Notes under the pieces: model-generated | Told to the model about the DNA's origin: nothing | Databases searched by the model: none | Seen by the model: the letters and a program-made list of their open reading frames with translations, nothing else | From: Indolivaga capnocytophagoides DSM 22835 | GTDB taxonomy: Bacteria; Bacteroidota; Bacteroidia; Bacteroidales; Dysgonomonadaceae | NCBI RefSeq assembly: GCF_000426485.1 | Contig: NZ_AUFL01000017.1 | Coordinates: 1 to 64,000 of the forward strand | DNA length: 64,000 nucleotides | Direction of reading: 5' to 3' | Shown here: positions 43,689-52,845 of the stretch, one piece after another | Position numbering within the stretch: position 1 is the stretch's first letter | Layout: each line of letters starts with the position of its first letter | Position numbers and translations under genes: made by a program

Positions 43689-46187
43689 ATGATAAAAAAG
43701 CAATTATTACTATTAATCATTACTCTAATACCATTATCTACTTGGGCGCAAACATCATTCGGACAGCCCGAAAAAATCAATGATAACTGGTTATTTACCC
43801 TAAGTGACCCAAAAGGAGCGGAAGCTGTAAGCTTCGACGACTCTCGCTGGCAGAAACTCGATCTCCCTCACGACTGGAGCGTGAAAGGTCAATTAAGCCC
43901 GACACTAGCCAGCGCTACCGGATATCTGCCCGGAGGTATAGGCTGGTATCGTAAAACATTAAATATTCCTGCCGACAAAAAGGGAGAACAGGTATATCTT
44001 TACTTCGAAGGAGTATATAACCGAAGTGAAGTGTACATAAACGGGCACCTGCTGGGCAAACGTCCTAACGGCTATATTTCATTTATGTACGATGCAACTC
44101 CTTACATAAAGTATGGAGAGAAAAACTCTGTTTCGGTTCGTGTCGATCACAGCCAATCAGCCGATTCACGCTGGTATACTGGATCGGGCATTTACCGTAA
44201 TGTATGGCTGGTATATTCAAATCCGACACATATTGCACAATGGGGTGTTTATACATACCCTAAACAAGCCTCGGCTAAACAAGGCGTGTTGGCAGTAGAA
44301 GTGGAAATCAATAATACAGAATCTAAAGCAGCTCAACTGACAGTTACCAATGAACTGATAGCAGCTAATGGAAAAACAGTAGCTAAAAGTTCTCAGAAAG
44401 TACAAGCAGCTAATAATCAAACAACATCTGTTCAGGTTGACCTAAAAGTATCCAATCCTCACTTATGGAGCCTGTCATCACCTGGTTTATATAAATTGCG
44501 GACTAGTGTTATAAAAGACGGCAAAACGATAGATTCATCAGAAACAACAACCGGATTCAGATCTTTCACTTTCGACCCCAATAAAGGATTCGCTTTAAAC
44601 GGAGAGTGGATGAAAATGAAAGGAGTATGTCTTCACCATGATGCAGGAGTATTAGGTTCGGCAGTCCCTCGTGATGTATGGAAAAGACGCTTATTGACAT
44701 TAAAAGAAATCGGAGTGAATGCCATCCGTACAAGTCATAATCCTCAGGCTCCTGACTTATATGAACTTTGTGATGAGTTAGGATTACTTGTTCTGAACGA
44801 AGCTTTTGACGAATGGGAATTTCCAAAACGCAAATGGTTGCAAGGCTGGAATCAGGGTACACCGGGATTTGAAGGATCATTCGACTTTTTCGAAGAATGG
44901 GGTGAAAAAGACCTTGAAGATATGGTTCGGCGAGACCGCAATCACCTCTCTGTATTCGCTTGGAGTATAGGTAATGAGGTTGATTATCCTAATGATCCGT
45001 ATTCCCATCCTGTATTGGACGGAAAAACCGAAAGCGGATTTACTCAGGCAATGTACGGCGGCTACAAAAAGGATGCTCCTGATGCAATGCGTTTGGGCGG
45101 TATAGCTAAACGATTGGTCGCTGCAGTAAAGAAATACGATAAATCTCGTCCTACAACAGCCGGACTTGCAGGTGTTGCGATGTCTAACGAAACCGAATAT
45201 CCGGGGGCTCTTGATATAGCAGGATACAATTATACAGAAAGCAAGTATGCAGAAGATCACAAGACCTATCCAAACAGGGTAATATACGGCAGTGAGAACC
45301 GCCACGAATTAGGAGCATGGAAATATGTAAGAGACAATGAGTACATCTTCGGACAATTCCTTTGGACAGGTATCGATTACTTAGGCGAATCGGGTAGATG
45401 GCCATCAAGAGGATTCTACTCGGGATTACTCGACTTTGGCGGATTTATTAAACCCAGAGGATATTTCCGTCAGTCTTTATGGTCAGACAAGCCTATGGCA
45501 TATCTTGGTACATATCCTACACCCGGACGCGGAAGCAAAAGCCAGATGAAAGACGTATGGTCTGCTCTGGACGCCGAAAACGAAGGTGGAAGCTATGAAG
45601 AAAAGAGCCCTTCAATGGACGCTTGGCCTATATGGAATTACTCCGAAGGACAATCTATCCGTGTGGTGTGCTATACAAATGCAGCTAAAGCCCGTCTTGA
45701 ATTGAACGGAAAGATCGTTGGTGAGACCAAAGACTATGATGATAATACAGGCATTATATATTGGGACATCCCTTATCAAGCGGGAAAGCTTGAAGCTGTA
45801 GGCTTAGATAAAAACGGATCGGAAGTATCCCGGTATGCTATTCAATCATCAAATCAGCCATATGCACTAACCATTCAACAATCCGAAACCTCAATCAGCA
45901 AAGACAAAGGATTAGCTCAGATAGTGGTACAGGTTGTGGATGAACATGGTATACCTGTAATGCTGTCAGACAACGAAATTACCTGTCAGATCTCTGGTCC
46001 TGCAAAGTTATTAGGACTTGAGGCAAGTAATAATGAAGACATGAGCGACTATACCGACAACAAGCAACGAGTATTCCATGGTCATATATTAGCTTATATA
46101 CAAGCTAATGGAACAGAAGGACAAATAAGAGTACGCTTTACTTCTCCATGGTTGAAGCCTGTAGAAACGGCAATCAACATAAAGTAA
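43689..46187 (+). CDS. GH2 beta-galactosidase, secreted (divergent second copy)
   Basis: 832 residues from ATG 43689, where a signal peptide begins (MIKKQLLLLIITLIPLSTWA); an earlier Met at 43659 only adds non-signal residues. Jelly roll (FDDSRWQKLDLPHDWSV), Ig-like domain, TIM barrel with acid/base Glu in WSIGNEVD and nucleophile Glu in IYGSENRHE, then DUF4982-like and Ig-like C-terminal domains. It is a paralogue of the 26267-28726 gene, with clear divergence. The divergent position next to the HTCS gene suggests co-regulation by that sensor. Confidence 0.92.
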   Translation: MIKKQLLLLIITLIPLSTWAQTSFGQPEKINDNWLFTLSDPKGAEAVSFDDSRWQKLDLPHDWSVKGQLSPTLASATGYLPGGIGWYRKTLNIPADKKGEQVYLYFEGVYNRSEVYINGHLLGKRPNGYISFMYDATPYIKYGEKNSVSVRVDHSQSADSRWYTGSGIYRNVWLVYSNPTHIAQWGVYTYPKQASAKQGVLAVEVEINNTESKAAQLTVTNELIAANGKTVAKSSQKVQAANNQTTSVQVDLKVSNPHLWSLSSPGLYKLRTSVIKDGKTIDSSETTTGFRSFTFDPNKGFALNGEWMKMKGVCLHHDAGVLGSAVPRDVWKRRLLTLKEIGVNAIRTSHNPQAPDLYELCDELGLLVLNEAFDEWEFPKRKWLQGWNQGTPGFEGSFDFFEEWGEKDLEDMVRRDRNHLSVFAWSIGNEVDYPNDPYSHPVLDGKTESGFTQAMYGGYKKDAPDAMRLGGIAKRLVAAVKKYDKSRPTTAGLAGVAMSNETEYPGALDIAGYNYTESKYAEDHKTYPNRVIYGSENRHELGAWKYVRDNEYIFGQFLWTGIDYLGESGRWPSRGFYSGLLDFGGFIKPRGYFRQSLWSDKPMAYLGTYPTPGRGSKSQMKDVWSALDAENEGGSYEEKSPSMDAWPIWNYSEGQSIRVVCYTNAAKARLELNGKIVGETKDYDDNTGIIYWDIPYQAGKLEAVGLDKNGSEVSRYAIQSSNQPYALTIQQSETSISKDKGLAQIVVQVVDEHGIPVMLSDNEITCQISGPAKLLGLEASNNEDMSDYTDNKQRVFHGHILAYIQANGTEGQIRVRFTSPWLKPVETAINIK

Positions 46188-46208
46188 GCCACTGTAAATA
46201 TTATAAAA

Positions 46209-46244
46209 AAAACCCGCTCATTGAAATTACAATGAGCGGGTTTT
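46209..46244. terminator. Bidirectional terminator between GH2 and the S41 protease
   Basis: A 15-bp perfect stem (46209-46223 with 46230-46244) and 6-nt loop, with A run before and T run after, lies between two convergent genes and can end both transcripts. Confidence 0.85.
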
Positions 46245-46247
46245 CTA

Positions 46248-49200
46248 TTAGTTCTTTCCTAACAATACATTTACTGCTTTTTCCAATTGAAGGTCTCGAC
46301 CTTGCAATGATGAAGCAGGATCGTTATAAACCTCAATATCCGGCTCTAGTTCGTGATTTTCGAGATAGTTCCCTCTCATATCTTTCACTGCCACCTGAGG
46401 CACACCGAATACCAAGCTCGGATCGATCTGTCTTTCCCACCAAACAGCGGTCATTGTTCCGGGAACGGGAGCTCCGATCAACTTTCCGACTTTCAATTCC
46501 TTGTATAGCCATGGGAAACCATGAGCATTGGAGTAGTTGTCCTCACACATCAGTACAACAGATGGTTTTAACCACTTATTATAAGGATCACTTCCGATGT
46601 ATTGCCCGCGGGGTTCGAATCGTTGGTACTCTTTTCCGCTTAACAATGTTACCAAATCATCATGCAGCCATCCACCGCCATTGTGGCGTGTATCAATCAC
46701 TACAGCCTCTTTATTACGGTACCGACCAAGCAAATCAGAATACACTTCCCTGAAACTGTCACTGTTCATTCCTCTCACATGAACATATCCGATGCGGCCA
46801 CCCGACAGTTTATCAACAATTTCGCGGCGTTGCTCAACCCAACGTTTGTATAATAGGTCTGATTGCTCCCCTGCCGATATCGGTTTTACCCATATTTCAG
46901 AATCTTTCGCAGATGGAGTCACCTTATAAGTCAACAAGACTTTTTTACCAACCTTACCTGCAAGCAATGGAAAATAATCCTGACCTTTTTCTATCGGCTG
47001 ATTATCTATTTTCAAGATAATAGACCCACTGGTTATTTTAGATGAAGCAATCGTCAAAGGTCCTTGCTTGATCACTTCGGAGACTTTCAATCCTTCTCCG
47101 TCATACGCTGTATCAAAGTAAGCCCCCAAGTAAGCAGTCTGCATCGGTGCAGCAGGTGCATAATACCTTGCTCCGGTATGAGAACCATTCAACTCACCTA
47201 ACATTTCGGACAGCATCTCTGAAAAATCATAATTGTTAGAAATGTGAGGTAAGAATCGTTCATAAGTCTTCTTGTAAGTATCCCAATCCACACCATGCAG
47301 ATCAGTTACATAAAATTTGTCTTTGATCTGTCTCCAAACGTGCTCAAAGATATAAGCTCTTTCGGATTCGGGTTGATATTCGAACTGTGCATTGATCTTA
47401 ATAGGAGTAACAGTTCCTTTTTCCATATCTATCTTTTGCAGTTTATCTCCTGCCAACAGTAAGATATTCTTCTCAATACTGTCTGTCTGTAAGCGTCCGG
47501 CACCGGCTCCTTTCAGTAAAACCTTAGACGACTTGTCTTTCAGATCATATACCCAAAGATCATAATCCTTCTCAAATCTCGACAGATAATACAGTTTATC
47601 ACCTTTTTTATTCAGTAAGGCATCTGCAATAGAAGACGAATTAGGAGTCAAACGGATAACCCGGTCTTTGCTGTTTTCGAAGTCAAAAGTCAAAGGTTTT
47701 ACATCTTTGCTCTTCTTGTCATCTGCGGGTTTATCGTCTTTTTTACCCTTCTTGTCCTTCTTGTCCTTTTTATCCTTATCAGCTTTGGCTTTATCGTCAT
47801 CTTTCTTTTTCTTATCTTTTTTCTCCTGATCTTCTAATTGAGCCAACTCTTCCTTATCCATCCGGAATTTATCATAAGCCTCATTATCGAAGAACATGAT
47901 ATAGGCATCCATATAAGCACCCCAGCTTCCATGACTGCGGTATCCAGCTCTGTCAGAAAACCAAAGCATCGCTTTTCCATCCTGAACAAAACGTCCGTTG
48001 GCATCAGTATATCCACTTTCAGTCAAGTCTTTTACCTCTCCACTTCCATCAGCTTTTACCAAAGCCATATCAATACTGTTCCATCCACCGATACCGATAT
48101 ACTCTGTCATGATCCACTTACTATCAGGAGACCATTGATACCACTGATCACCATCGGAATACGAATAATTGAATTTGCCATCCAACACAGTCCTCACTTT
48201 ACGGCTGGCTAGATTCAACACTTTGAGTGTTGTACGGTTTTCAAGAAAAGCAATTTCTTTTCCATCGGGCGAATATAGTGGTTGAAACGAAGCTTTATCC
48301 GATTTGGTCAACTGTTCTTCTTTAAATTCTTTCGCATACACAAACGAAGCATCTTCCTTACGGCTCAATGTTGTCTGGTAAATATTCCATACACCACCTC
48401 TTTCTGTCGCATACAACACAGATCGTCCATCCGGGCTAAATGAGACATTGCGCTCTTGATCGGGCGTACTGGTTATTCGTTTAGTAGTTCCATACTCTAC
48501 AGACGAAACAAAAACATCTCCACGTATGATGAAAGCCACTTCTTTTCCGTTGGGAGAAACAGCCATTTCCTGGGCTCCATTCGAAAAGTTGATATATTTC
48601 AGCTTATTTTCCTGATTATCCGTTACAATCCTTATATCCACTTTGGACGGTTGTCCACCCTCTTTCATTGTGTATATTTCTCCATCGTAAGAGAAACAAA
48701 GTAAACCCTGTTTACTCGAACTCAAAAAACGGACAGGGTTATTGCTGAAAGATGTCAACTGAGTATCTTTAGATATTGAGAGCTCTCGTTTATATACATT
48801 AAATGAGCCATTTTGCTCGCTCAAATAATAAAACGACTGACCATTGGCATTCCATACAGGATTGCGGTCTTCGCCTCTGAATGTGGTTATTTTTTGATAA
48901 GCACGGTCTTTTCCGAGCTGACACAGCCATATATCTCTGGTTATAGACGATTGATGACGCTTACGGAAAGGATCTTCATATCCTTTCTTATCCTGATACA
49001 AAAGCGATTTTCCATCCGGAGCTATGGAGATTTCTTCCATTGTCAAAGATGAAAACATCTGCGGTCTTCCGCCACTTACACTTACTTCATAAATCTGAGG
49101 AAATTGTCCCGAAGGAAATTGACTGTCTTTATCGTCCTGTAATACATTAGCTGTATAAAGCACATGTGCTGCATCCTTAAATACGATAGGATATTCGGCA

Positions 49201-49523
49201 ACGGAATTTGAAGTCAGACGGGTAGGTGTTCCACCTTCGGACGAAACCAGAAATACATCGAAACTCCCTTCCCTATCGGAAGCAAAAGCAATGCTCTTCG
49301 CATCAGGCGACCACACCGGACGAGTGTCCTGTGCAGGATGTGTTGTCAACTGTAATGCACGCCCACCACCGACGGCAACCTTATAAATATCACCTTTGTA
49401 AGAAAAGGCAATGTAATTTCCATCGGGGGATATAGAACAATATCTCATCCACAATGGAGATTCCTGAGCCTTAGCTGTTGCTCCGAACAACAGCATAAAA
49501 GCCATAAATAAGTAATACTTCAT
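46248..49523 (-). CDS. S41/tricorn-like protease with Lys-rich insert
   Basis: 1091 residues with a signal peptide (ends ATAKAQ). Order: two beta-propellers of PD40 repeats (about 25-550, for example WSPDAKSIAFASDREG), a highly charged Lys/Asp insert (about 561-609), tricorn C1 helices (FEHVWRQIKDKFYV), a PDZ-like domain (about 770-860), and the S41 core with Ser in CEDNYSNAHGFPW, preceded by VVIDTRHNGGGWLHDDL. Tricorn-type enzymes degrade peptides delivered by upstream proteases. Secreted forms of about 1070-1090 residues are usual in Bacteroidetes. Monocistronic, with its own upstream region of 305 bp. Confidence 0.9.
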   Translation of the reverse strand: MKYYLFMAFMLLFGATAKAQESPLWMRYCSISPDGNYIAFSYKGDIYKVAVGGGRALQLTTHPAQDTRPVWSPDAKSIAFASDREGSFDVFLVSSEGGTPTRLTSNSVAEYPIVFKDAAHVLYTANVLQDDKDSQFPSGQFPQIYEVSVSGGRPQMFSSLTMEEISIAPDGKSLLYQDKKGYEDPFRKRHQSSITRDIWLCQLGKDRAYQKITTFRGEDRNPVWNANGQSFYYLSEQNGSFNVYKRELSISKDTQLTSFSNNPVRFLSSSKQGLLCFSYDGEIYTMKEGGQPSKVDIRIVTDNQENKLKYINFSNGAQEMAVSPNGKEVAFIIRGDVFVSSVEYGTTKRITSTPDQERNVSFSPDGRSVLYATERGGVWNIYQTTLSRKEDASFVYAKEFKEEQLTKSDKASFQPLYSPDGKEIAFLENRTTLKVLNLASRKVRTVLDGKFNYSYSDGDQWYQWSPDSKWIMTEYIGIGGWNSIDMALVKADGSGEVKDLTESGYTDANGRFVQDGKAMLWFSDRAGYRSHGSWGAYMDAYIMFFDNEAYDKFRMDKEELAQLEDQEKKDKKKKDDDKAKADKDKKDKKDKKGKKDDKPADDKKSKDVKPLTFDFENSKDRVIRLTPNSSSIADALLNKKGDKLYYLSRFEKDYDLWVYDLKDKSSKVLLKGAGAGRLQTDSIEKNILLLAGDKLQKIDMEKGTVTPIKINAQFEYQPESERAYIFEHVWRQIKDKFYVTDLHGVDWDTYKKTYERFLPHISNNYDFSEMLSEMLGELNGSHTGARYYAPAAPMQTAYLGAYFDTAYDGEGLKVSEVIKQGPLTIASSKITSGSIILKIDNQPIEKGQDYFPLLAGKVGKKVLLTYKVTPSAKDSEIWVKPISAGEQSDLLYKRWVEQRREIVDKLSGGRIGYVHVRGMNSDSFREVYSDLLGRYRNKEAVVIDTRHNGGGWLHDDLVTLLSGKEYQRFEPRGQYIGSDPYNKWLKPSVVLMCEDNYSNAHGFPWLYKELKVGKLIGAPVPGTMTAVWWERQIDPSLVFGVPQVAVKDMRGNYLENHELEPDIEVYNDPASSLQGRDLQLEKAVNVLLGKN

Positions 49524-49828
49524 AAATTAAGTCTTATAAATGATGCAAATCTGTATTTGAAAGGTTCTCTGTTAGTTTTAAGCCACCTCTTAATGCGGGA
49601 CAATTCCAAGTTACACGAAAAGGTAACAAAAGTGACACCGAAACAAATTATTTCCTCCTGTTACTTTATCCCAGCCATTTAGAGGACGCTTTTTCAACAA
49701 GAAGGTCTGTGACCCTAAAAGAACTCCTTATCTATAGATAAAAATACAAAGGGGTCTATACCCTCAATTACACAAAAATAACAATATGCTATTTATAAGA
49801 CGTCAAAATACTAATAAATGTTACAAAT
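49524..49828. other. 305-bp gap upstream of the S41 gene
   Basis: No gene. Contains a family-2 repeat (49622-49741, with the palindrome TTATCTATAGATAA at 49728-49741) and, inside it, a GGTCTGTGACC core (49704-49714) of the first intergenic element. No exact promoter consensus was found. Confidence 0.55.
49622..49741 (+). repeat. Intergenic repeat family 2, copy with nested GGTCTnnGACC core
   Basis: GGTAACAAAAGTGACA (49622-49637), TGTTACTTTAT (about 49660) and TTATCTATAGATAA (49728-49741) in the same order as at 16293-16381. The extra length coincides with the GGTCTGTGACC core, as if the first element had inserted into the second. Confidence 0.5.
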
Positions 49829-52681
49829 TTATTTTTCAGTATTACTTTCTGAGCTATCATTGAATCGTTTCATATTCACCCTGCGATGTTTTACTCCTAT
49901 ATGAAACGTAGGTATTTCAAAAATCTTTCCTGCCTGAACAGTAAAACTTTGCTCGGGTTGTTCGCAAAAAGTATTCTGTTCGAGTGAATTCTGATCGAGA
50001 ACTATTTTATAATCACCCGTTGGTAAGAAAGCAAGAAAAGCACCGTCGTCATTCGTTACCGGTCTTTGGACAACCTCATTCTCGGCATTGATAATACGAA
50101 ATCTTATATTACTGTATTTCAGGATCATTTCGGCTGTTGTTTTTTTGTCGAAATCATAAATAATTTTTCCCGAAACAGTTCCGGTCTGCTGCAAAGGAAT
50201 CTGTATTTTGGTGTTGTATTTGGAAACAACCAAAGGCTGTCCTTTATAAAACCACCCTCTCCTTGATACCGGTTTTATCTCATATGCACCGAAAGGAACC
50301 TGCGAATAGACAAATTCTCCGTTCTCATCCGAAAGGAACGCAATATTATTGATAACAAAATCGAAGCCCGAAGCAGGTTCATCTCCCTTATCATATATGT
50401 TGTTTGCATTCTTATCATAGTACACAAACACCGATACTTTACTTTTCCGGCGGGTCGAGACATTCGATTCGGGTAAATGCACCGAAACACCCGCTTCTAT
50501 ATTATATATATTAGAGCTGAACTGGTTACTAAGACTATAATGATACAACGAAGAGTTTAAAAACAACGAATAAGTCCTTTTCGGATTGTATTTTACATTC
50601 ATAAATACCGAAGGAGATTTGCCCATTAGCGGATCTTTGCTGTATGTAGTACCACCGCTTACTTCGTATTTATTGTCCTTGAATGTTTTATAAATATTGG
50701 CAGAGAGAAACACACGGTTAAACTCCTTTTCCTTATCACTGTTCAGAGCATATTCCGAGATATAATAACTGCCTTTCTGATAAGAAGCTGTAACATTAAG
50801 CCATTTATAAGAATAAATAGCACTGGCCTTCATCTGAAAGTCATAACTGTCTTGCTGCGGATATTTCACCAAACCGTTTTCAAATATAGAGGTCAGTGTA
50901 TGTTTCAGATTCGGACTCAGCCATGTCAGACGTTCAACCAATCGGTTGGCAGACATATTCACAGTCGATTTAGCATCTATTGGGGCAAAATATAAGTAAT
51001 AAGAATTTGATCTCTCAAACTGATTTTGATAAGCGATACTTGCCGAAACGGATTTGAATGCAGGCAGACGAAGTTCTAATTCTCCGTTTACATTACGGTA
51101 AGTACTATTGATGGTGTTCAGAAAATATCTCGGAGAATAATCCGAATACATCAGATTTGACCTCAGGCTAAACCCTTTCCCCACCCCTTTTGTGACAGAC
51201 TGTTGGGCAGAAATAACACCTCTTCTTGTTCCCGGAAAATATGCCGAGCTATAATAATATGCTCCGCTTAACTCCAAATCACGGGTATGTCCGCTATATT
51301 GAAAATCAACAGCTCCTGAAGTTTTAAACTCGTCCAGCTTTCCGTAATTACCGGTAGCTCCGGAGACCTTCAAGCGCGTATACCATGTATTATTGATAAG
51401 CCAGCGCATCTCTGTTGCAATCACATTGTATTGAGCACCGTCAAAAGTATTGTCCTGATAAATATAAGATGCATAAAACTGCCGTTTTGCATTTACCGCT
51501 CCCAATTGTCCTGTCACAAAAAAGCTTCCGACTTGTTTAAATAATGGATCGGATGAAAAAAGATTGAACATTCCGTCAACAACCCCCACCTGAAGTCGTT
51601 TGCTCTGACCTTCATTAGAGAGAACCATTTTTGCACCTCTCCCGAATAACGACAGGTCAAGCGATTCACTTATATTACCAACAGTCAATTCATTTCTGTT
51701 CAATCGATAAGTCAATGCTGTATTTGTGGCAATTACCTGATTTCCCTGCGATAAGTTACTATACATATTCCCTTGCAGGGACAAACTACCTGCCGGCAGA
51801 TTGAAATCGGTTTTTCCTTGCAGCTGGAATACGTCACTCGAATTGCCATACCTCCGATACGTAGCCGTAATGGTATTTTTCTGATTTGAGGAAAATGCTC
51901 CGAAATCATAAGACGCATCTTCAAACTTTCGTGAAGACAATACATTCTGGATCGTAACCGAGCCGTTTCCGAATATTTCTTTATCCCGCCCTCTCATTCC
52001 TACAACATTAACCACAAAGCGGTCTTTCTCCAATAACTTTTTGGATGTCATAAAATTGAATTCGAACACATGCTGTTCCATCGGAGCAATGGTTGCTTTT
52101 TTCTCTATAAAATTGATTTGTCCCGTAAGATCGGGAATACTAAAAACGAGTGTTACTTTCTGTGATTTGTTACCGCGATTGCCGACAATAGCTTTCACTC
52201 TGACCGAATCGTTCGGATCAACCACCAGTATATTTGTATTACCGAGAACCAGATTCAACTGTATTTTTTCGTCCACAACAAAAGAAGAAACCTGTTCGGC
52301 TAAAACAGAACCGTCTTTATCACTCAAGCTGAACTTTATGGATGATGCTCCCGCCTCAACACCGCTGCGTATAATAAGTCTGACGGGAAGAAACAAACTA
52401 TCGGAAGGATTTAATTCGATAGATTCCGAATTTCCGGCTATCGCTCTGAGTGATTCCGGAACTTCGAGATTTAACACGCCCGAAAAAGGTTTATTGGACG
52501 TATTCTTAAATTTAACAACTGTACTGAAAACTCCTTGCCGGGAAGCCGGCTGCAGTTTTTTCTGGACAACCATTGCTACTCCTTCTTTATTTTCCTGCGA
52601 AAAAACAGAAAAAGAAGTCATAAACAAAATTAGCAACAGTAAATATTTACTCCAGCATTTATAAGTCATTCTATATATCAT
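49829..52681 (-). CDS. Usher-like outer-membrane assembly protein, 950 aa
   Basis: 950 residues with a signal peptide (ending FSVFSQ). Three parts are visible: N-terminal tandem Ig-like periplasmic domains (about 30-265), a beta-barrel of about 440 residues made of alternating aromatic strands (about 275-715, for example TALTYRLNRNELTVGN and FYASYIYQDN), and a C-terminal pair of Ig/SdrD-like domains (VFVYYDKNANNIYDKGDEPASG, then GTVSGKIIYDF). Plug-like and C-terminal domains flanking a barrel, and a position after pilin, chaperone and adhesin genes, suggest an usher. No close match to classical FimD motifs is visible, so the usher role is inferred from context and architecture. Confidence 0.65.
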   Translation of the reverse strand: MIYRMTYKCWSKYLLLLILFMTSFSVFSQENKEGVAMVVQKKLQPASRQGVFSTVVKFKNTSNKPFSGVLNLEVPESLRAIAGNSESIELNPSDSLFLPVRLIIRSGVEAGASSIKFSLSDKDGSVLAEQVSSFVVDEKIQLNLVLGNTNILVVDPNDSVRVKAIVGNRGNKSQKVTLVFSIPDLTGQINFIEKKATIAPMEQHVFEFNFMTSKKLLEKDRFVVNVVGMRGRDKEIFGNGSVTIQNVLSSRKFEDASYDFGAFSSNQKNTITATYRRYGNSSDVFQLQGKTDFNLPAGSLSLQGNMYSNLSQGNQVIATNTALTYRLNRNELTVGNISESLDLSLFGRGAKMVLSNEGQSKRLQVGVVDGMFNLFSSDPLFKQVGSFFVTGQLGAVNAKRQFYASYIYQDNTFDGAQYNVIATEMRWLINNTWYTRLKVSGATGNYGKLDEFKTSGAVDFQYSGHTRDLELSGAYYYSSAYFPGTRRGVISAQQSVTKGVGKGFSLRSNLMYSDYSPRYFLNTINSTYRNVNGELELRLPAFKSVSASIAYQNQFERSNSYYLYFAPIDAKSTVNMSANRLVERLTWLSPNLKHTLTSIFENGLVKYPQQDSYDFQMKASAIYSYKWLNVTASYQKGSYYISEYALNSDKEKEFNRVFLSANIYKTFKDNKYEVSGGTTYSKDPLMGKSPSVFMNVKYNPKRTYSLFLNSSLYHYSLSNQFSSNIYNIEAGVSVHLPESNVSTRRKSKVSVFVYYDKNANNIYDKGDEPASGFDFVINNIAFLSDENGEFVYSQVPFGAYEIKPVSRRGWFYKGQPLVVSKYNTKIQIPLQQTGTVSGKIIYDFDKKTTAEMILKYSNIRFRIINAENEVVQRPVTNDDGAFLAFLPTGDYKIVLDQNSLEQNTFCEQPEQSFTVQAGKIFEIPTFHIGVKHRRVNMKRFNDSSESNTEK

Positions 52682-52727
52682 ATCTGCTATGCTCTCTGCA
52701 TAGAATAAAGATGTGAGTATCTCTAAT

Positions 52728-52819
52728 TAAGCAACAGAAGGTATTTAATAATGCTTTTAAAAGCGATAACAATCTGATGCATTTATACTTGCAAGTCAAC
52801 AAAAGATCTGAGACCTTAA
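52728..52819 (-). repeat. 92-bp GGTCTCAGACC intergenic element, copy D
   Basis: On the minus strand it starts TTAAGGTCTCAGATC, has GCAAGTATAAATG and TTGTTAT, a GCTTTTAAAAGC palindrome, and ends AAATACCTTCTGTTGCTTA. It lies between the adhesin stop and the usher start. Confidence 0.75.
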
Positions 52820-52845
52820 TAACAATAAAGGAATCTACGCCGCCC

